DNA from: an uncultured Dehalococcoidia bacterium
GTDB taxonomy: Bacteria; Chloroflexota; Dehalococcoidia; Lucifugimonadales; UBA1127
Assembly: GCA_913049785.1 (NCBI GenBank)
Contig: CAJWXP010000024.1
Span: forward strand, 1-33,448
DNA length: 33,448 nucleotides
Reading direction: 5' to 3'
Numbering within the stretch: the first letter of the stretch is position 1; every line of letters begins with the position of its first letter. A program made the translations under genes and the position numbers. The notes under the pieces are model-generated. The model did not search any database and was not told the origin of the DNA. It saw only the letters and a program-made list of their open reading frames with translations. Positions 16,712 to 26,155 of the stretch are shown one piece after another.

Positions 16712-18093
16712 AGGTCGGAGTGATCGGCGGCGGAGCGGCGGGCCTTGCGGCTGCATTCGAGCTGCTTCGACAGGGCCATGAGGTCGAGGTATTCGAGCGT
16801 GCGCCGTTTCTGGGTGGACAAGCATCGACGTTCGACGTTGGTGGCGCTCGACTTGAAAAGGGCTATCACCACCTCTTCACCAGCGACGTCGATATGGCAT
16901 GGCTCATCAACGAACTGGGGTTGGGTGACAAGCTCGCGTGGATACCGTCCAAGGTGGGCCTTTTCCACAAAGGACGCATCTGGAATTTCTCTACGCCCAA
17001 GGATCTGTTGAAATTCAGCGCTATTTCCCTCATTGACCGGTTCCGACTGGGCCTCGTCACGCTCTATCTCAGGCGTCGACGCAACTGGCGTGGCCTTGAA
17101 AACGTCACTGCCGCGAAGTGGCTGCCTCGGTGGGTGGGCAAGCGTGGCTATGAAGCTATTTGGGAGCCGCTGTTACGGGGCAAGTTCGGCCAGCACTATA
17201 ACGAGATCGGCATGACCTGGTTCTGGGGGAAGATCGCGTTGCGTCTGGCATCCCGGGGCAAGAGCCTTGGGGGTGAGCGATTGGGTTATCCCACGGGCAG
17301 TTTCGGTGAAGTGTTCGACACCCTGGGTGAACAGATTCGCGAACTAGGCGGCGAAGTGCACACGGGGGCCAACGTTCTCAATGTGGCGATGACGGATGGG
17401 AAGGCTACAGGGCTTGAAGTACAACTCGCAGGCGAAGAGCCATCTACTCGACACTTTGACGCCGTGTTGGCCACCACGCCATCGTGGGTGTTCGCGTCGC
17501 TGGCACCGGAACTGCCACCGTCGTATCAAGAGCAGCTGACCAGCACAACCTACCTGGCCGCGGTGATGATGGTGCTGGAGCTTGACCGACCACTCACATC
17601 GACCTACTGGATGAGCATCGCCGATAGCGAGGTGCCTTTCGTCGCGGCGATTGAACACACCAACTTCATGCCGCCGGAGCACTACGGTGGCAGTCACCTT
17701 TTGTATTTAGCTAATTATCTGGACAAAGACAACCCCATGTACCACATGAACCATGATGAACTGCTTGAGCACTACCTCCCGTCACTCAAGCGACTGAACC
17801 CTGACTTTGATGCGTCATGGATAAAGTCCAGCCACTACCATCGCGAGGAGGCTGCACAGCCGGTGAACGGCACCGGATACGCGTCACGCATCCCGGCTCA
17901 CAAAACGCCCATCGAAGGTCTATACCTGGCGAACACCACGCAGATATTCCCGGAGGACCGGGGCACCAACTACAGCGTTCGACTTGGCCGGAAGGCCGTA
18001 CGGTTACTCCTTGCGGACTACGGCCACAGTGTCACGGGAGAGTTGCCTGAACCCGTCATCAAGGACTCCATAACGTCAGCCATGGAGTGGTAA
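16708..18093 (+). CDS. FAD-dependent amine-oxidase/phytoene-desaturase-like oxidoreductase
   Basis: The 461-residue protein starts with a canonical dinucleotide fold, VGVIGGGAAGLAAAFELL and an acidic residue at the end of strand 2 (EVFERA). The GG motif FLGGQAS and HHLFTSDVDMAWLINELGL follow. A mid-protein GEQIRELGGEVHTGANVLNV and the C-terminal FAD-contact region LYLANTTQIFPEDRGTNYSV are typical of the NAD(P)/FAD-dependent oxidoreductase group that includes protoporphyrinogen oxidase, phytoene desaturase and UDP-galactopyranose-mutase-like proteins. It probably oxidises or rearranges an isoprenoid, lipid or sugar-nucleotide substrate. Its ATG overlaps the stop of the UPF0104 gene by four bases (ATGA), so they are translationally coupled. 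A link to membrane lipid or glycan synthesis is therefore likely. The exact reaction cannot be assigned. Confidence 0.88.
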   Translation: MKVGVIGGGAAGLAAAFELLRQGHEVEVFERAPFLGGQASTFDVGGARLEKGYHHLFTSDVDMAWLINELGLGDKLAWIPSKVGLFHKGRIWNFSTPKDLLKFSAISLIDRFRLGLVTLYLRRRRNWRGLENVTAAKWLPRWVGKRGYEAIWEPLLRGKFGQHYNEIGMTWFWGKIALRLASRGKSLGGERLGYPTGSFGEVFDTLGEQIRELGGEVHTGANVLNVAMTDGKATGLEVQLAGEEPSTRHFDAVLATTPSWVFASLAPELPPSYQEQLTSTTYLAAVMMVLELDRPLTSTYWMSIADSEVPFVAAIEHTNFMPPEHYGGSHLLYLANYLDKDNPMYHMNHDELLEHYLPSLKRLNPDFDASWIKSSHYHREEAAQPVNGTGYASRIPAHKTPIEGLYLANTTQIFPEDRGTNYSVRLGRKAVRLLLADYGHSVTGELPEPVIKDSITSAMEW

Positions 18094-18128
18094 GCAGCCT
18101 CGCTTCCCTCATGTAGCCGCAGCCAGGG

Positions 18129-19919
18129 TTAGACCTGGTTACCGAGTTCCCGTGCAGCCAGGATGAGGCCGAGATGAGTGAATGCTTGAGGGAAGTTCCC
18201 CAACGCGTCTCCTGTAGTTGGGTCTACCATCTCCGAGAACAACCCCAAATCGTTACCGAACGTCAATAATTCCGTAAAAAGCGCTTTGGCCTCGTCCGCC
18301 TTTCCCTGTCGAACCAACACCCGGACCAGCCAGAACGAACACAGCGTGAACGCACCTTCATCACCGGTCAGACCGTCATCGGTCTCCGCTGTGAGGTAAC
18401 GATGAACAAACGCCCCGCTCTGCAACTCCTGCTGTATGCGGGCCACTGTGGCGATGACTCTTGGATCATCGTCGGGTAGAAAACCAACTATGGGTATCAG
18501 CAGGTTTGAGGCGTCTACAGCGTCGGTGTCGTAGTGCTGCACAAATGCCTGCTTCTCCTCGTTCCATCCACGCTCCAACACCTGGGCCTTGATGGCATCC
18601 GCCGTCGACTCCCATTTGGCGATGTCATCAAGGTGCCCCGTTTCCTGGCCCAACTTGATCGCCCTGTCCAGCGCCACCCAGCACATCACCTTGGAGTGCA
18701 CAAAATGGAACGGCCCACCGCGAACTTCCCAGATGCCGCTGTCAGGCTCTGTCCAGCGTTCTGCCGCGTGGTTGGCCAATGTTTGGAGCAGGTTCCAATG
18801 TTCCTCCGTTACCGAATGGCCTGTCTGCGCCAGGATGTACGCGCTGGAGAGCACCTCACCGTAGATGTCGTGCTGGATTTGATTCGCCGCGCCGTTGCCG
18901 ATGCGTACTGGTCCCGACTCTCGATAGCCCTTGAGATGCCCTAGCTCCTCCTCCGGGATATCAGGCGTGGCATCGATTCGATACATGATCTGGAATTGCT
19001 CCCAATCAGTCTGGCACACGCCACATAACCACTCAAAGAACCAGAGTGCTACGGTGGTCTCTCCCAGGCTGAGCAGTGCGTCGATAGTAAACGATGAGTC
19101 CCGAAGCCAGGTGTAGCGGTAATCCCAGTTCCGTACGCCGCCGATCTCCTCCGGCAAGGATGTGGTGGGTGCGGCAACGATCCCTCCCGTTGGGAAATAT
19201 GTCATTGCTAGTAAGGCTAGCGCAGAACGGACCACGGGGTCATGCCACTCGTCCACACACTCGATATCGTATGCGAAGGCCTGGCCGAAGAACGCGGTGC
19301 TCATCACCATTTCGCTTGTGTCTTCCGCCGGGGTCTTGGGGTTGTCGTTATCGCTGTAGCCAAGGACGTACGCGACTTCATCGCCCTCCGCCATTTCCAG
19401 CGTGCCTGTCGCAGCTTGGCCTGAGATGTCCAACGAAACCGGCGTCGTCAACTCCCATCGCTTGTCGCCCCTCTGCACCACTACACGTTCATCTTCCAGC
19501 GTGAGGTTAACGGGCGCTCTTCCGTAATCAGGCATCGGCTGGTACGTCACATCCATGGTGACCTTGCCGCTGGCGCAATGCACCATGCGGATGATCTGAT
19601 GGCGCACGGTCAAGCCCGATGGGTCGGTTGCGCTTTCAAACAGCGGCATGCAGTCCGTGACGATAGCGACTCCGTCAGCCGTCTCGAACCGAGTCTCCAG
19701 CACGTTGGTGTCGCTGATATAACGATGGCTGGATGTCCACTCGCCCTGAGGTGTAATGGCGAAGTGCCCGCCCTTCTCATCGTCCAGAATGCCGGCGAAG
19801 ATACTGGGTGAATCGAACCGAGGGACACAGCACCAGTCGATGGAACCATTCTTGCCAACAAGAGCCGCACCATGGCAGTTGCCGATGAGCCCGTAATCGC
19901 TAATTGGAATGAAGGTCAT
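18129..19919 (-). CDS. Glycoside hydrolase family 15 protein (glucoamylase/trehalase-like)
   Basis: From ATG 19919 the protein has 596 residues; a GTG nine bases upstream is open but sits almost on top of the G-run. It starts ISDYGLIGNCHGAALVGKNG and SIDWCCVPRFDSPSIFAGIL, the N-terminal beta-sandwich signature of prokaryotic GH15. The (alpha/alpha)6 barrel carries GGVRNWDYRYTWLRDSSFTI near residue 265 and ends with FPQAFTHLGLILAARELG. Family members hydrolyse alpha-glucosidic bonds by inversion with two glutamates; many bacterial ones of this length are trehalases or act on maltooligosaccharides. No signal peptide is seen, so it is cytoplasmic. It lies 61 bases downstream of a 2-hydroxyacid dehydrogenase on the same strand and ends 35 bases from the convergent FAD-oxidoreductase. 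The substrate is unproven. Confidence 0.92.
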   Translation of the reverse strand: MTFIPISDYGLIGNCHGAALVGKNGSIDWCCVPRFDSPSIFAGILDDEKGGHFAITPQGEWTSSHRYISDTNVLETRFETADGVAIVTDCMPLFESATDPSGLTVRHQIIRMVHCASGKVTMDVTYQPMPDYGRAPVNLTLEDERVVVQRGDKRWELTTPVSLDISGQAATGTLEMAEGDEVAYVLGYSDNDNPKTPAEDTSEMVMSTAFFGQAFAYDIECVDEWHDPVVRSALALLAMTYFPTGGIVAAPTTSLPEEIGGVRNWDYRYTWLRDSSFTIDALLSLGETTVALWFFEWLCGVCQTDWEQFQIMYRIDATPDIPEEELGHLKGYRESGPVRIGNGAANQIQHDIYGEVLSSAYILAQTGHSVTEEHWNLLQTLANHAAERWTEPDSGIWEVRGGPFHFVHSKVMCWVALDRAIKLGQETGHLDDIAKWESTADAIKAQVLERGWNEEKQAFVQHYDTDAVDASNLLIPIVGFLPDDDPRVIATVARIQQELQSGAFVHRYLTAETDDGLTGDEGAFTLCSFWLVRVLVRQGKADEAKALFTELLTFGNDLGLFSEMVDPTTGDALGNFPQAFTHLGLILAARELGNQV

Positions 19920-19980
19920 AGAATGCACGCCCCCCGCAAAGTCTGATTGCGTTTAAAAGGTTTATATTCAGGGTTTAATC

Positions 19981-21042
19981 CTAGATGAGTGACCGTCCTG
20001 CAAAGCGTTCACGCCATTGCGGCAACGCCTCCGGGTTGTAGATATGCTCTGGCTCTTCACCACGAAGCGCATGAAGTATATCGGCGGTACCCCACTTGAT
20101 GCCCGGCGTAAGCCCTGCACCGAAGTTGTGCGACGACATATGTGGCGATAGCAGGACGTTGTCGCCCAAATCCCGCAGTGGGCTGTCCATTGGCAGTGGT
20201 TCTGTCTCAAACACGTCCAACGCTGCACCGCCGATAACCCCGTCCTGCAGGGCCTTTACCAGAGCAGGTTCATCGACTGCCGGGCCGCGCGATGTATTGA
20301 TGAAGATAGCGTTGGGCTTCATAAGACCAAACCCACGCGCGCCGATCATATGATGCGTCTCTTTCGTCAGGACGACGTGAAGGCTGACCACGTCCGACTG
20401 CTTCAGCAGGTCGTCGAGCCCGAGTCGCTCTACACCCAATTCACGGAATCGCTCTTCGGCAACGTATGGGTCGTAGGCCACGATGCGCATACCCCATGGC
20501 GCCATCAACTTGGACACCCTACCTCCGATTCGCCCCAGACCAATGAGGCCGATAACGATGCCTTCGTAGCCGTCCTCCTCGCGCGTGCCGACGTGCGTCC
20601 CAGTGAGCGATAGATCGCGCCACGCTCCGCCCGTTTTCATGTGCCGGTCACGCTGCCGGGTGTTCTTCAGCAGAGTCAACATTTTGGTCACCATGGTCTC
20701 CGCAACGCCGCCCCAGTTTGCTTCTGTAGGCGCGTGGGTCACCAGGATGCCCAACGCTGTGGCTGCGTCGACGTCGACCTCATCGACACCGACGGTGTAC
20801 TTCGCGATGATCCGCAACCCCTCCGATGCTTGTAGTACATCCTTTGAGATGTACGCCCCCTTGATGGAGGTGCCAGCCAATGCATCGGCGCCGGACGCCA
20901 TCTCAGCCAACTTCTCTGTGGTATCGCCGGTGGGGTCGCTCCAATTCGCGCTGCCCAAGACGAGAGAACAGCCTGCGTCTTCAAGCTCCTTGAGGCTCTC
21001 CGTATCCGCCGGGGCAAAGATAAACACCTTTGGATTCGGCAT
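19981..21042 (-). CDS. D-isomer-specific 2-hydroxyacid dehydrogenase
   Basis: ATG 21042 is preceded by GGGAGG at the right distance and gives 353 residues; longer starts at 21054 or 21102 lack that advantage. The NAD-binding domain has GLIGLGRIGGRV (GxGxxG) followed by an aspartate (YDPYV), which favours NAD. The catalytic residues are seen as Arg in INTSRGPAVDE, Glu in DVFETEP and His in LLSPHMSSHN, the Arg/Glu/His set of the family. It lacks the C-terminal ACT domain of standard 3-phosphoglycerate dehydrogenases and is thus closer to the hydroxypyruvate/glyoxylate reductase or short SerA-like group. It is divergent from nuoE across a 187-base gap and upstream of the GH15 gene. The substrate is not determined. 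Confidence 0.92.
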   Translation of the reverse strand: MPNPKVFIFAPADTESLKELEDAGCSLVLGSANWSDPTGDTTEKLAEMASGADALAGTSIKGAYISKDVLQASEGLRIIAKYTVGVDEVDVDAATALGILVTHAPTEANWGGVAETMVTKMLTLLKNTRQRDRHMKTGGAWRDLSLTGTHVGTREEDGYEGIVIGLIGLGRIGGRVSKLMAPWGMRIVAYDPYVAEERFRELGVERLGLDDLLKQSDVVSLHVVLTKETHHMIGARGFGLMKPNAIFINTSRGPAVDEPALVKALQDGVIGGAALDVFETEPLPMDSPLRDLGDNVLLSPHMSSHNFGAGLTPGIKWGTADILHALRGEEPEHIYNPEALPQWRERFAGRSLI

Positions 21043-21229
21043 GCTGCCTCCCATGATTAAGGGATATCGTGCATGATGCGCTAGCCGGTCGTCTCCGCGC
21101 AAGCCAAAGGCCTATAGAATGTGCGCGATGAATGTTCAAATCTGCATCGAATAAAGGTGCAGGACAAGTCACGTAGTGATAGAATTCACGCATCTGGTGC
21201 AGAATTTCACAGAGGGTGCCAGGGAAGAT

Positions 21230-21721
21230 ATGCGAGAAGACGTGGTAGAAGCAGCTGATCCCCTGCGAGCGCGAGTGGTGAGTGCTATTACGGCACAGCC
21301 TCAGCGCACCGTCACTGTACTCTCCTCCCTCCTCGCCATTGAGGAGGAGCTTGGCTACATCCCTCCTCAGGCCATTGAAGAAGTAGCTACTCGTGAGGCT
21401 GTAACCGTCAACGATGTTTGGGCTGTCGCGTCCTTCTACACCAACTTCCGGTTCACACCACCCAACAAGCACATCGTCGAAGTGTGCTGGGGCCCAACGT
21501 GCCATCTACTTGGCGCTCAGAGCCTGCTCGAGCGAGTGCAGAACGCCTTGGGCTTGACTGATGAGGGCGATACCCCCGATGGCAACGTGACCTTGAAATA
21601 CAATACCTGTTTGGGCGCGTGCGGGCAGGCCCCCGTGATAGCCACAGACCATCATCTGCATGGCAGAGCCACGAGTGAGTCGATCGACCGATTACTAACG
21701 AGGATCAAAGACAAAGCATAG
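21230..21721 (+). CDS. nuoE: NADH dehydrogenase subunit E-like [2Fe-2S] thioredoxin-fold protein
   Basis: The ATG at 21230 follows AGGGAAG and gives 163 residues; a GTG at 21176 would add 18 poorly conserved residues. An N-terminal helical region (LSSLLAIEEELGYIPPQAIE) precedes the thioredoxin-like domain with cluster ligands C86-x4-C91 and C127-x3-C131. The family carries the [2Fe-2S] N1a cluster next to the FMN subunit in complex I, NAD-reducing hydrogenases and NAD-dependent formate dehydrogenases. It is the first gene of an operon with nuoF (22 bases on), nuoG and a flavin reductase. No membrane-arm Nuo subunit is in the window, so this may be a soluble NADH module rather than part of complex I. 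Confidence 0.92.
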   Translation: MREDVVEAADPLRARVVSAITAQPQRTVTVLSSLLAIEEELGYIPPQAIEEVATREAVTVNDVWAVASFYTNFRFTPPNKHIVEVCWGPTCHLLGAQSLLERVQNALGLTDEGDTPDGNVTLKYNTCLGACGQAPVIATDHHLHGRATSESIDRLLTRIKDKA

Positions 21722-21743
21722 ACCGAACCCCTGGGGAGACGCC

Positions 21744-23495
21744 TTGGCAGAGTCCTTCGAGACAATCCAAGCAACGGCGCAGGCACGGGAAGACACGCTG
21801 AATGGCGGGCTTCGCATCCGTGTTGGTGTCGCTCTGTGCGGCGAGGCTGCAGGGGCGTTCGAGGTGCTTGAAGCCCTCAAATCTGGGGTTGCCAGTCGAG
21901 GACTTGCTGCATCGGTGCAGGAAGTCGGTTGCATCGGCCTCTGCTACGCCGAGCCGCTTGTCGATGTGCAGCTACCCAACGGTACTCGGGTCTTCTACAA
22001 GAACGTGACGCCTGAAGACCTGCCGGGCATCCTCGATGCTGCTGCTTCCGGCACGCACAACCTCTCAGACAACATATTGGGAACTCTTGGCGATGCTGGT
22101 GTTCCCGGTTTGGCAAAGATCGAAGATACGCCTCAGTGGAAGTACCAGGTGCGTATCGCCACTCGCAATGCAGGCACGGTAGACCCTGGTGAGATTCAGG
22201 AGTACATCGCCGCAGGGGGCTATACGGGCCTCACAAAGGCGCTCACCTCCATGACGCAGGAAGAGTTGATCGAAGAGGTCAAGACCTCCGGGCTGAGAGG
22301 CCGCGGCGGTGCAGCCTTCCCCACAGGAGTGAAGTGGGGCTTCCTGCAGGGCTCCAACCGACCGAACAAGTACGTCCTGGTGAACTGCGAAGAGGGCGAC
22401 CCCGGAGCGTACAACGACAAAGGCCTGGTAGAGAGTGACCCCCATACCGTTGTCGAGGGCACGATCATCGCGGGGTACGCTACTGGGGCCAACTACGGCT
22501 ATATCTTCCTACGGCACGGCCATATTGGCCCTACCCACAGGGCACAGGACGCTATAAAGCAGGCATACGAGCTGGGCCTTCTTGGCCAAAACATCCTCGG
22601 CACCGACTTCTCCTTTGATATGGAAGTCGCCTTCACAGGTGACTCCTACGTTGCAGGTGAAGAAACGGCGCTGATGGAGGCCATTGAAGGTAAGCGCTCC
22701 ATGCCTCGTGCTCGACCACCGTTCCCTGCCCAGTCTGGCGTGTGGGGGAACCCCAGCAACATCAATAACGTGAAGACTGTGGCCTATGCCCCAGAAATCG
22801 TGCGACGTGGCGGTGAGTGGTTCGCCGAGATCGGCTACGAGCGCAGTAAGGGGACCGCGATACTCTGCCTCACCGGCGACGTGAAGTTCCCCGGTATGTA
22901 TGAGGTGCCCTTCGGCTTGACGTTGGGCCAGGTGGTGAACGAGATCGCAGGCGGCACCGCCAGCGGTAGAGACGTGAAGCTCTTGCAAACCGGTGGCCCT
23001 CTGGGCGGTGTCCTAGGCGCAGATAGCCTGGAGATCAAGCTCGACTACGAGGGCATGTCGGCAGCGGGAGCGATCCTCGGGTCAGGTGGAATCATCGTCG
23101 GCGCTGACGACATCTGCGCGGTTGACCTCGCCCGGACGTTGGTAGCCTTCTGTCAGTTTGAATCGTGCGGCAAGTGCTTCCCCTGTCGGTTGGGCATGAC
23201 TCACCTGGTTGAGATGCTGGAACGCATCGCAGCCAACAATGGTCGACCTGAAGACCTTGACCTTATGCAATCCACGGGCAAGACGATGGCGGCAGGCTCT
23301 TTGTGCGGCCACGGCCAGCTTGGCTTCAACCCCATCAGTTCAGCATTGAAGTTCTTTGAAGAAGACTTCCGCGTCCACCTGGAAGAGGGCAGTTGCCCCA
23401 CCGGGAGTTGCGACGGAGCCTTCCATCGACCTACACGCACCAGACCGCTGGCCACTGCAGAGTGGTACGCCAAAGAGGAGTATGTAGCACCATGA
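21744..23495 (+). CDS. nuoF: NADH-binding FMN subunit, NuoF/HndC/HydB-like
   Basis: The 583-residue protein starts at TTG 21744 behind GGGGAGA. Residues 22-100 form an N-terminal thioredoxin-like domain with C32 and C63-x3-C67; the fourth cysteine of a true 2Fe-2S site is alanine, a pattern I recall from HndC/HydB-type proteins. The FMN/NADH core follows, with GRGGAAFPTGVKWGF near residue 186 and NCEEGDPGAYNDKGL near 213. A SLBB domain comes next, then the [4Fe-4S] motif SCGKCFPCRLG near 474 with a further Cys in SLCGHG near 521. A short Cys-containing tail (EGSCPTGSCDGAF) follows. The protein oxidises NADH, or reduces NAD+, through FMN and passes electrons to clusters. Its stop overlaps the nuoG start (ATGA), so translation is coupled. 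Confidence 0.94.
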   Translation: MAESFETIQATAQAREDTLNGGLRIRVGVALCGEAAGAFEVLEALKSGVASRGLAASVQEVGCIGLCYAEPLVDVQLPNGTRVFYKNVTPEDLPGILDAAASGTHNLSDNILGTLGDAGVPGLAKIEDTPQWKYQVRIATRNAGTVDPGEIQEYIAAGGYTGLTKALTSMTQEELIEEVKTSGLRGRGGAAFPTGVKWGFLQGSNRPNKYVLVNCEEGDPGAYNDKGLVESDPHTVVEGTIIAGYATGANYGYIFLRHGHIGPTHRAQDAIKQAYELGLLGQNILGTDFSFDMEVAFTGDSYVAGEETALMEAIEGKRSMPRARPPFPAQSGVWGNPSNINNVKTVAYAPEIVRRGGEWFAEIGYERSKGTAILCLTGDVKFPGMYEVPFGLTLGQVVNEIAGGTASGRDVKLLQTGGPLGGVLGADSLEIKLDYEGMSAAGAILGSGGIIVGADDICAVDLARTLVAFCQFESCGKCFPCRLGMTHLVEMLERIAANNGRPEDLDLMQSTGKTMAAGSLCGHGQLGFNPISSALKFFEEDFRVHLEEGSCPTGSCDGAFHRPTRTRPLATAEWYAKEEYVAP

Positions 23496-26134
23496 CGGAG
23501 CCGCTAAAACTCTCCATAGACGGCGTTGAGATCACTGCACAGCCGGGTCAGACCGTGCTGCAGGCTGCAATCGATAACAATATCTACATCCCGTACCTCT
23601 GCTACTGGCCTGGCTTAAAGCCCTACGGCTCGTGTCGGATGTGCGTCGTGGAAGTAGAAGGAGGGCGAGGCACACCTGCATCGTGCACGCTGCCTGTCAC
23701 CGACGGCATGGTGGTCACAACGGCATCGACTGGCGTCAGCGACCTCCGACATGGCATCCTCGAGTTGCTGTTGTCGGAGCACCCTCACGGTTGCTTGACC
23801 TGCCATCGCATCGAGTTATGCGGCCCCCAGGACATCTGCCTGCGACACGTCAGCGTTGTGGATCGGTGCGTTGTGTGCCCCAAGAATGAACGGTGCGAGC
23901 TGAAGGACACTGTCCGATTTGTCGGCGTGAACATGGAATCACCGCTGACCTACAACTACCGCAACCTGCAGGTAGAAACGGGCGACCCGTTCTACGACCG
24001 CGACTACAACCTTTGCATTGTCTGCGCCCGCTGCGTTCGCGTGTGCGAGGAGATCCGTGGCGACGATGCCGTGGTTATGATCGAACGCTCCGGGACCGTC
24101 CTGGTAGGCACCTCCTTCGGGACGTCGCTGTTGGAGTCAGGATGCGAGTTCTGCGGCGCATGCATCGATGTCTGCCCGGTGGGCGCGTTGGTGGAGCGCG
24201 ACCATAAATGGGACAAGGCGGTGAAGACCGTCAAGACCACCTGCCCCCACTGCTCAGTCGGTTGTCAGGTCAACCTGGAAGTCGACTCACGAGGAAGCGT
24301 CATCCGTTCTATAGGCAATTGGGACTCTCCGGTCAGCGTTGGCCAGCTCTGCTACATGGGCAAGTTCGGCAACGAGTTCGTGAACAAGCCGGATCGCATT
24401 AAAATGCCTATGATCAAGAAGCACGGCGAACTGGTAGAGACCTCCTGGGAAGAAGCCCTGGGCATCATCGCTTCCCGCCTCCCCGACTACAAAGGAGATG
24501 CCTTCTCACTGCTGGTTTCACCTCGCTCGACCAACGAGCAGGCGTACCTGGCAGGAAAATTCGCACGAAGTGTCATGGGCACCAACAACGTAGACCTCTC
24601 TATCGACCATCGCCTTGAGTTGGTCGAGCCCCTGGGCCGACGGCTTGGCAACATGGCTGCAACCGGTACCGTGACCGAACTTGAAGACTCAGCGTGCGTC
24701 CTGATTGTGAACAGCAACACCACGGAAGAGCACAACGTCGCCGCAATACCCATCAAGAAGGGACATAAAAAGGGCAACAAGCTCATCGTCATCGATACCC
24801 GAGAGGTTGAGCTTACACGCTACGCAGACCTCTGGTTGCGTCCCTTCCCCGGCACGGAAAACGCCTTGATCGGCGGGATGCTCAAGGTCATCATTGATGA
24901 GGGCTTGCAGGACGCTGAGTTCCTGGCCACTACCTCCGAAAATTTTAATGCCCTGACTGCATCGCTGGCTTCGTACGACCTGGATGGAGTCGCCGAGACC
25001 ACTGGTGTCCCTGCCGACAAGATCGCTGCAGCGGCCCGATACTTCGCAGGCGGAAGCTCAGCGGCTATCGTGTACGCGCTCGACAATATCGAAGCCGAAG
25101 CGCGAACGCCGTTGACCGAATCGCTCATCGATCTTGCGTTGGTCACCGGCAACGTAGGCAAGCCAAGCGCTGGCTTATTCCCGCTGCGACCCGGTGCAAA
25201 CAGCCAGGGCGCGCTGGATGTCGGCTGCAATCCAGCCTACTTGCCCGGTCAAGTCGCTGTGGATGGCACCCCGGGCCTCACTGCCCCAGCGGCGCTTGAG
25301 GGAATGGTCGCTGGTACCGTGAAAGCCGCGATGGTTATCGGTGACAGCCCGCTTTTCACCGCCGAGGCGATACACGCCCTCTCACACACTGAATTCCTCG
25401 TCGTCCAAGACCTGTTCTTGAACGACCTGGCTCAATCCGCTGACGTTGTACTGCCCATGACCTCCTTCGCAGAGGACGACGGCACAGTGACCAACCTCGA
25501 CCGCTGGGTACAGTTGCGCCGACAGGCCATCGAGGCTCCTGGCGAGGCACGACCCAGCACGTACATCTTTGTAGAGCTTGCGGGAAGCATGGGTGTGTCC
25601 GACTTCGGTGGTGATGACCCCACGGCAATACTCGCAGAGATCGCCGAAGTGGTTCCTGCGTACGCTGCCATCAACCAGGAATCGCTGGAAGCAGGCAGTG
25701 TCCAACTACCATCGCCTGACATCGCGAAAATAGCTCTCACAGCGTTGCCTGAGAGATCAGCGCGAGGGGTTGCAGAGGACGAGTTCCCATTCCTGTTTGC
25801 ACCGGGGCGGGTACTGGCGATGCCCGGCGAAGAGATCGAGATCATTCGGAGCAATGGCAAGAATGCCATTCGCCGTGAAGATGCGTTAGAAATACACCCA
25901 GAGGATGCAGCTACCCTGGGTGTTGCACCAGGGGAGGTAATAGAAGTAGCAACCCTCACACACCGCATCCGCGGTATGGCCAGAACAACAGGTACGTTGA
26001 GAGGTGTCATCTCAGCTACTGTGCTCTTTGGAGAGCTGGCCACAGCTCTGGATACAAGCGGTGATTGTGACCCAATGTTGAGAGTGCCCGGGCTGCATAT
26101 AATGCCTGTCCGGGTTGAGAAAGTTCTAAGTTAA
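23492..26134 (+). CDS. nuoG: NuoG-like molybdopterin-fold Fe-S subunit lacking the formate dehydrogenase active-site residue
   Basis: The 880-residue protein has, in order: a plant-type [2Fe-2S] domain (C37, C48, C51, C65); a His/Cys cluster motif H97-x3-C101-x2-C104-x5-C110; extra cysteines C116, C126, C129 and C135 that repeat C-x2-C-x5-C; a two-[4Fe-4S] ferredoxin (C175/178/181/185 and C218/221/224/228); the MopB [4Fe-4S] site (C251, C254, C258, C287); a molybdopterin oxidoreductase domain; and a dinucleotide-binding C-domain (about 770-880). Formate dehydrogenases carry a catalytic Cys/Sec and His after NNVD; here NNVDLSIDHRLELVE has neither. It is therefore an electron-transfer NuoG-type subunit, not a formate dehydrogenase. 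ATG 23492 overlaps the nuoF stop. Confidence 0.88.
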   Translation: MTEPLKLSIDGVEITAQPGQTVLQAAIDNNIYIPYLCYWPGLKPYGSCRMCVVEVEGGRGTPASCTLPVTDGMVVTTASTGVSDLRHGILELLLSEHPHGCLTCHRIELCGPQDICLRHVSVVDRCVVCPKNERCELKDTVRFVGVNMESPLTYNYRNLQVETGDPFYDRDYNLCIVCARCVRVCEEIRGDDAVVMIERSGTVLVGTSFGTSLLESGCEFCGACIDVCPVGALVERDHKWDKAVKTVKTTCPHCSVGCQVNLEVDSRGSVIRSIGNWDSPVSVGQLCYMGKFGNEFVNKPDRIKMPMIKKHGELVETSWEEALGIIASRLPDYKGDAFSLLVSPRSTNEQAYLAGKFARSVMGTNNVDLSIDHRLELVEPLGRRLGNMAATGTVTELEDSACVLIVNSNTTEEHNVAAIPIKKGHKKGNKLIVIDTREVELTRYADLWLRPFPGTENALIGGMLKVIIDEGLQDAEFLATTSENFNALTASLASYDLDGVAETTGVPADKIAAAARYFAGGSSAAIVYALDNIEAEARTPLTESLIDLALVTGNVGKPSAGLFPLRPGANSQGALDVGCNPAYLPGQVAVDGTPGLTAPAALEGMVAGTVKAAMVIGDSPLFTAEAIHALSHTEFLVVQDLFLNDLAQSADVVLPMTSFAEDDGTVTNLDRWVQLRRQAIEAPGEARPSTYIFVELAGSMGVSDFGGDDPTAILAEIAEVVPAYAAINQESLEAGSVQLPSPDIAKIALTALPERSARGVAEDEFPFLFAPGRVLAMPGEEIEIIRSNGKNAIRREDALEIHPEDAATLGVAPGEVIEVATLTHRIRGMARTTGTLRGVISATVLFGELATALDTSGDCDPMLRVPGLHIMPVRVEKVLS

Positions 26135-26155
26135 TAGAAGGAGTGTCCAACCAAC

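Noticed and set aside
18124-18139. Small inverted repeat CCAGG-gttaga-CCTGG at the convergent FAD oxidoreductase/GH15 gene ends.
   Set aside because: It is only five pairs, overlaps the GH15 stop and has no T run, so it is too weak to call a terminator.
23492-26134. Annotation of the large subunit as NAD-dependent formate dehydrogenase alpha.
   Set aside because: The catalytic Cys/Sec and neighbouring His are missing after NNVD, so only the fold and cluster motifs support relation to FdsA.
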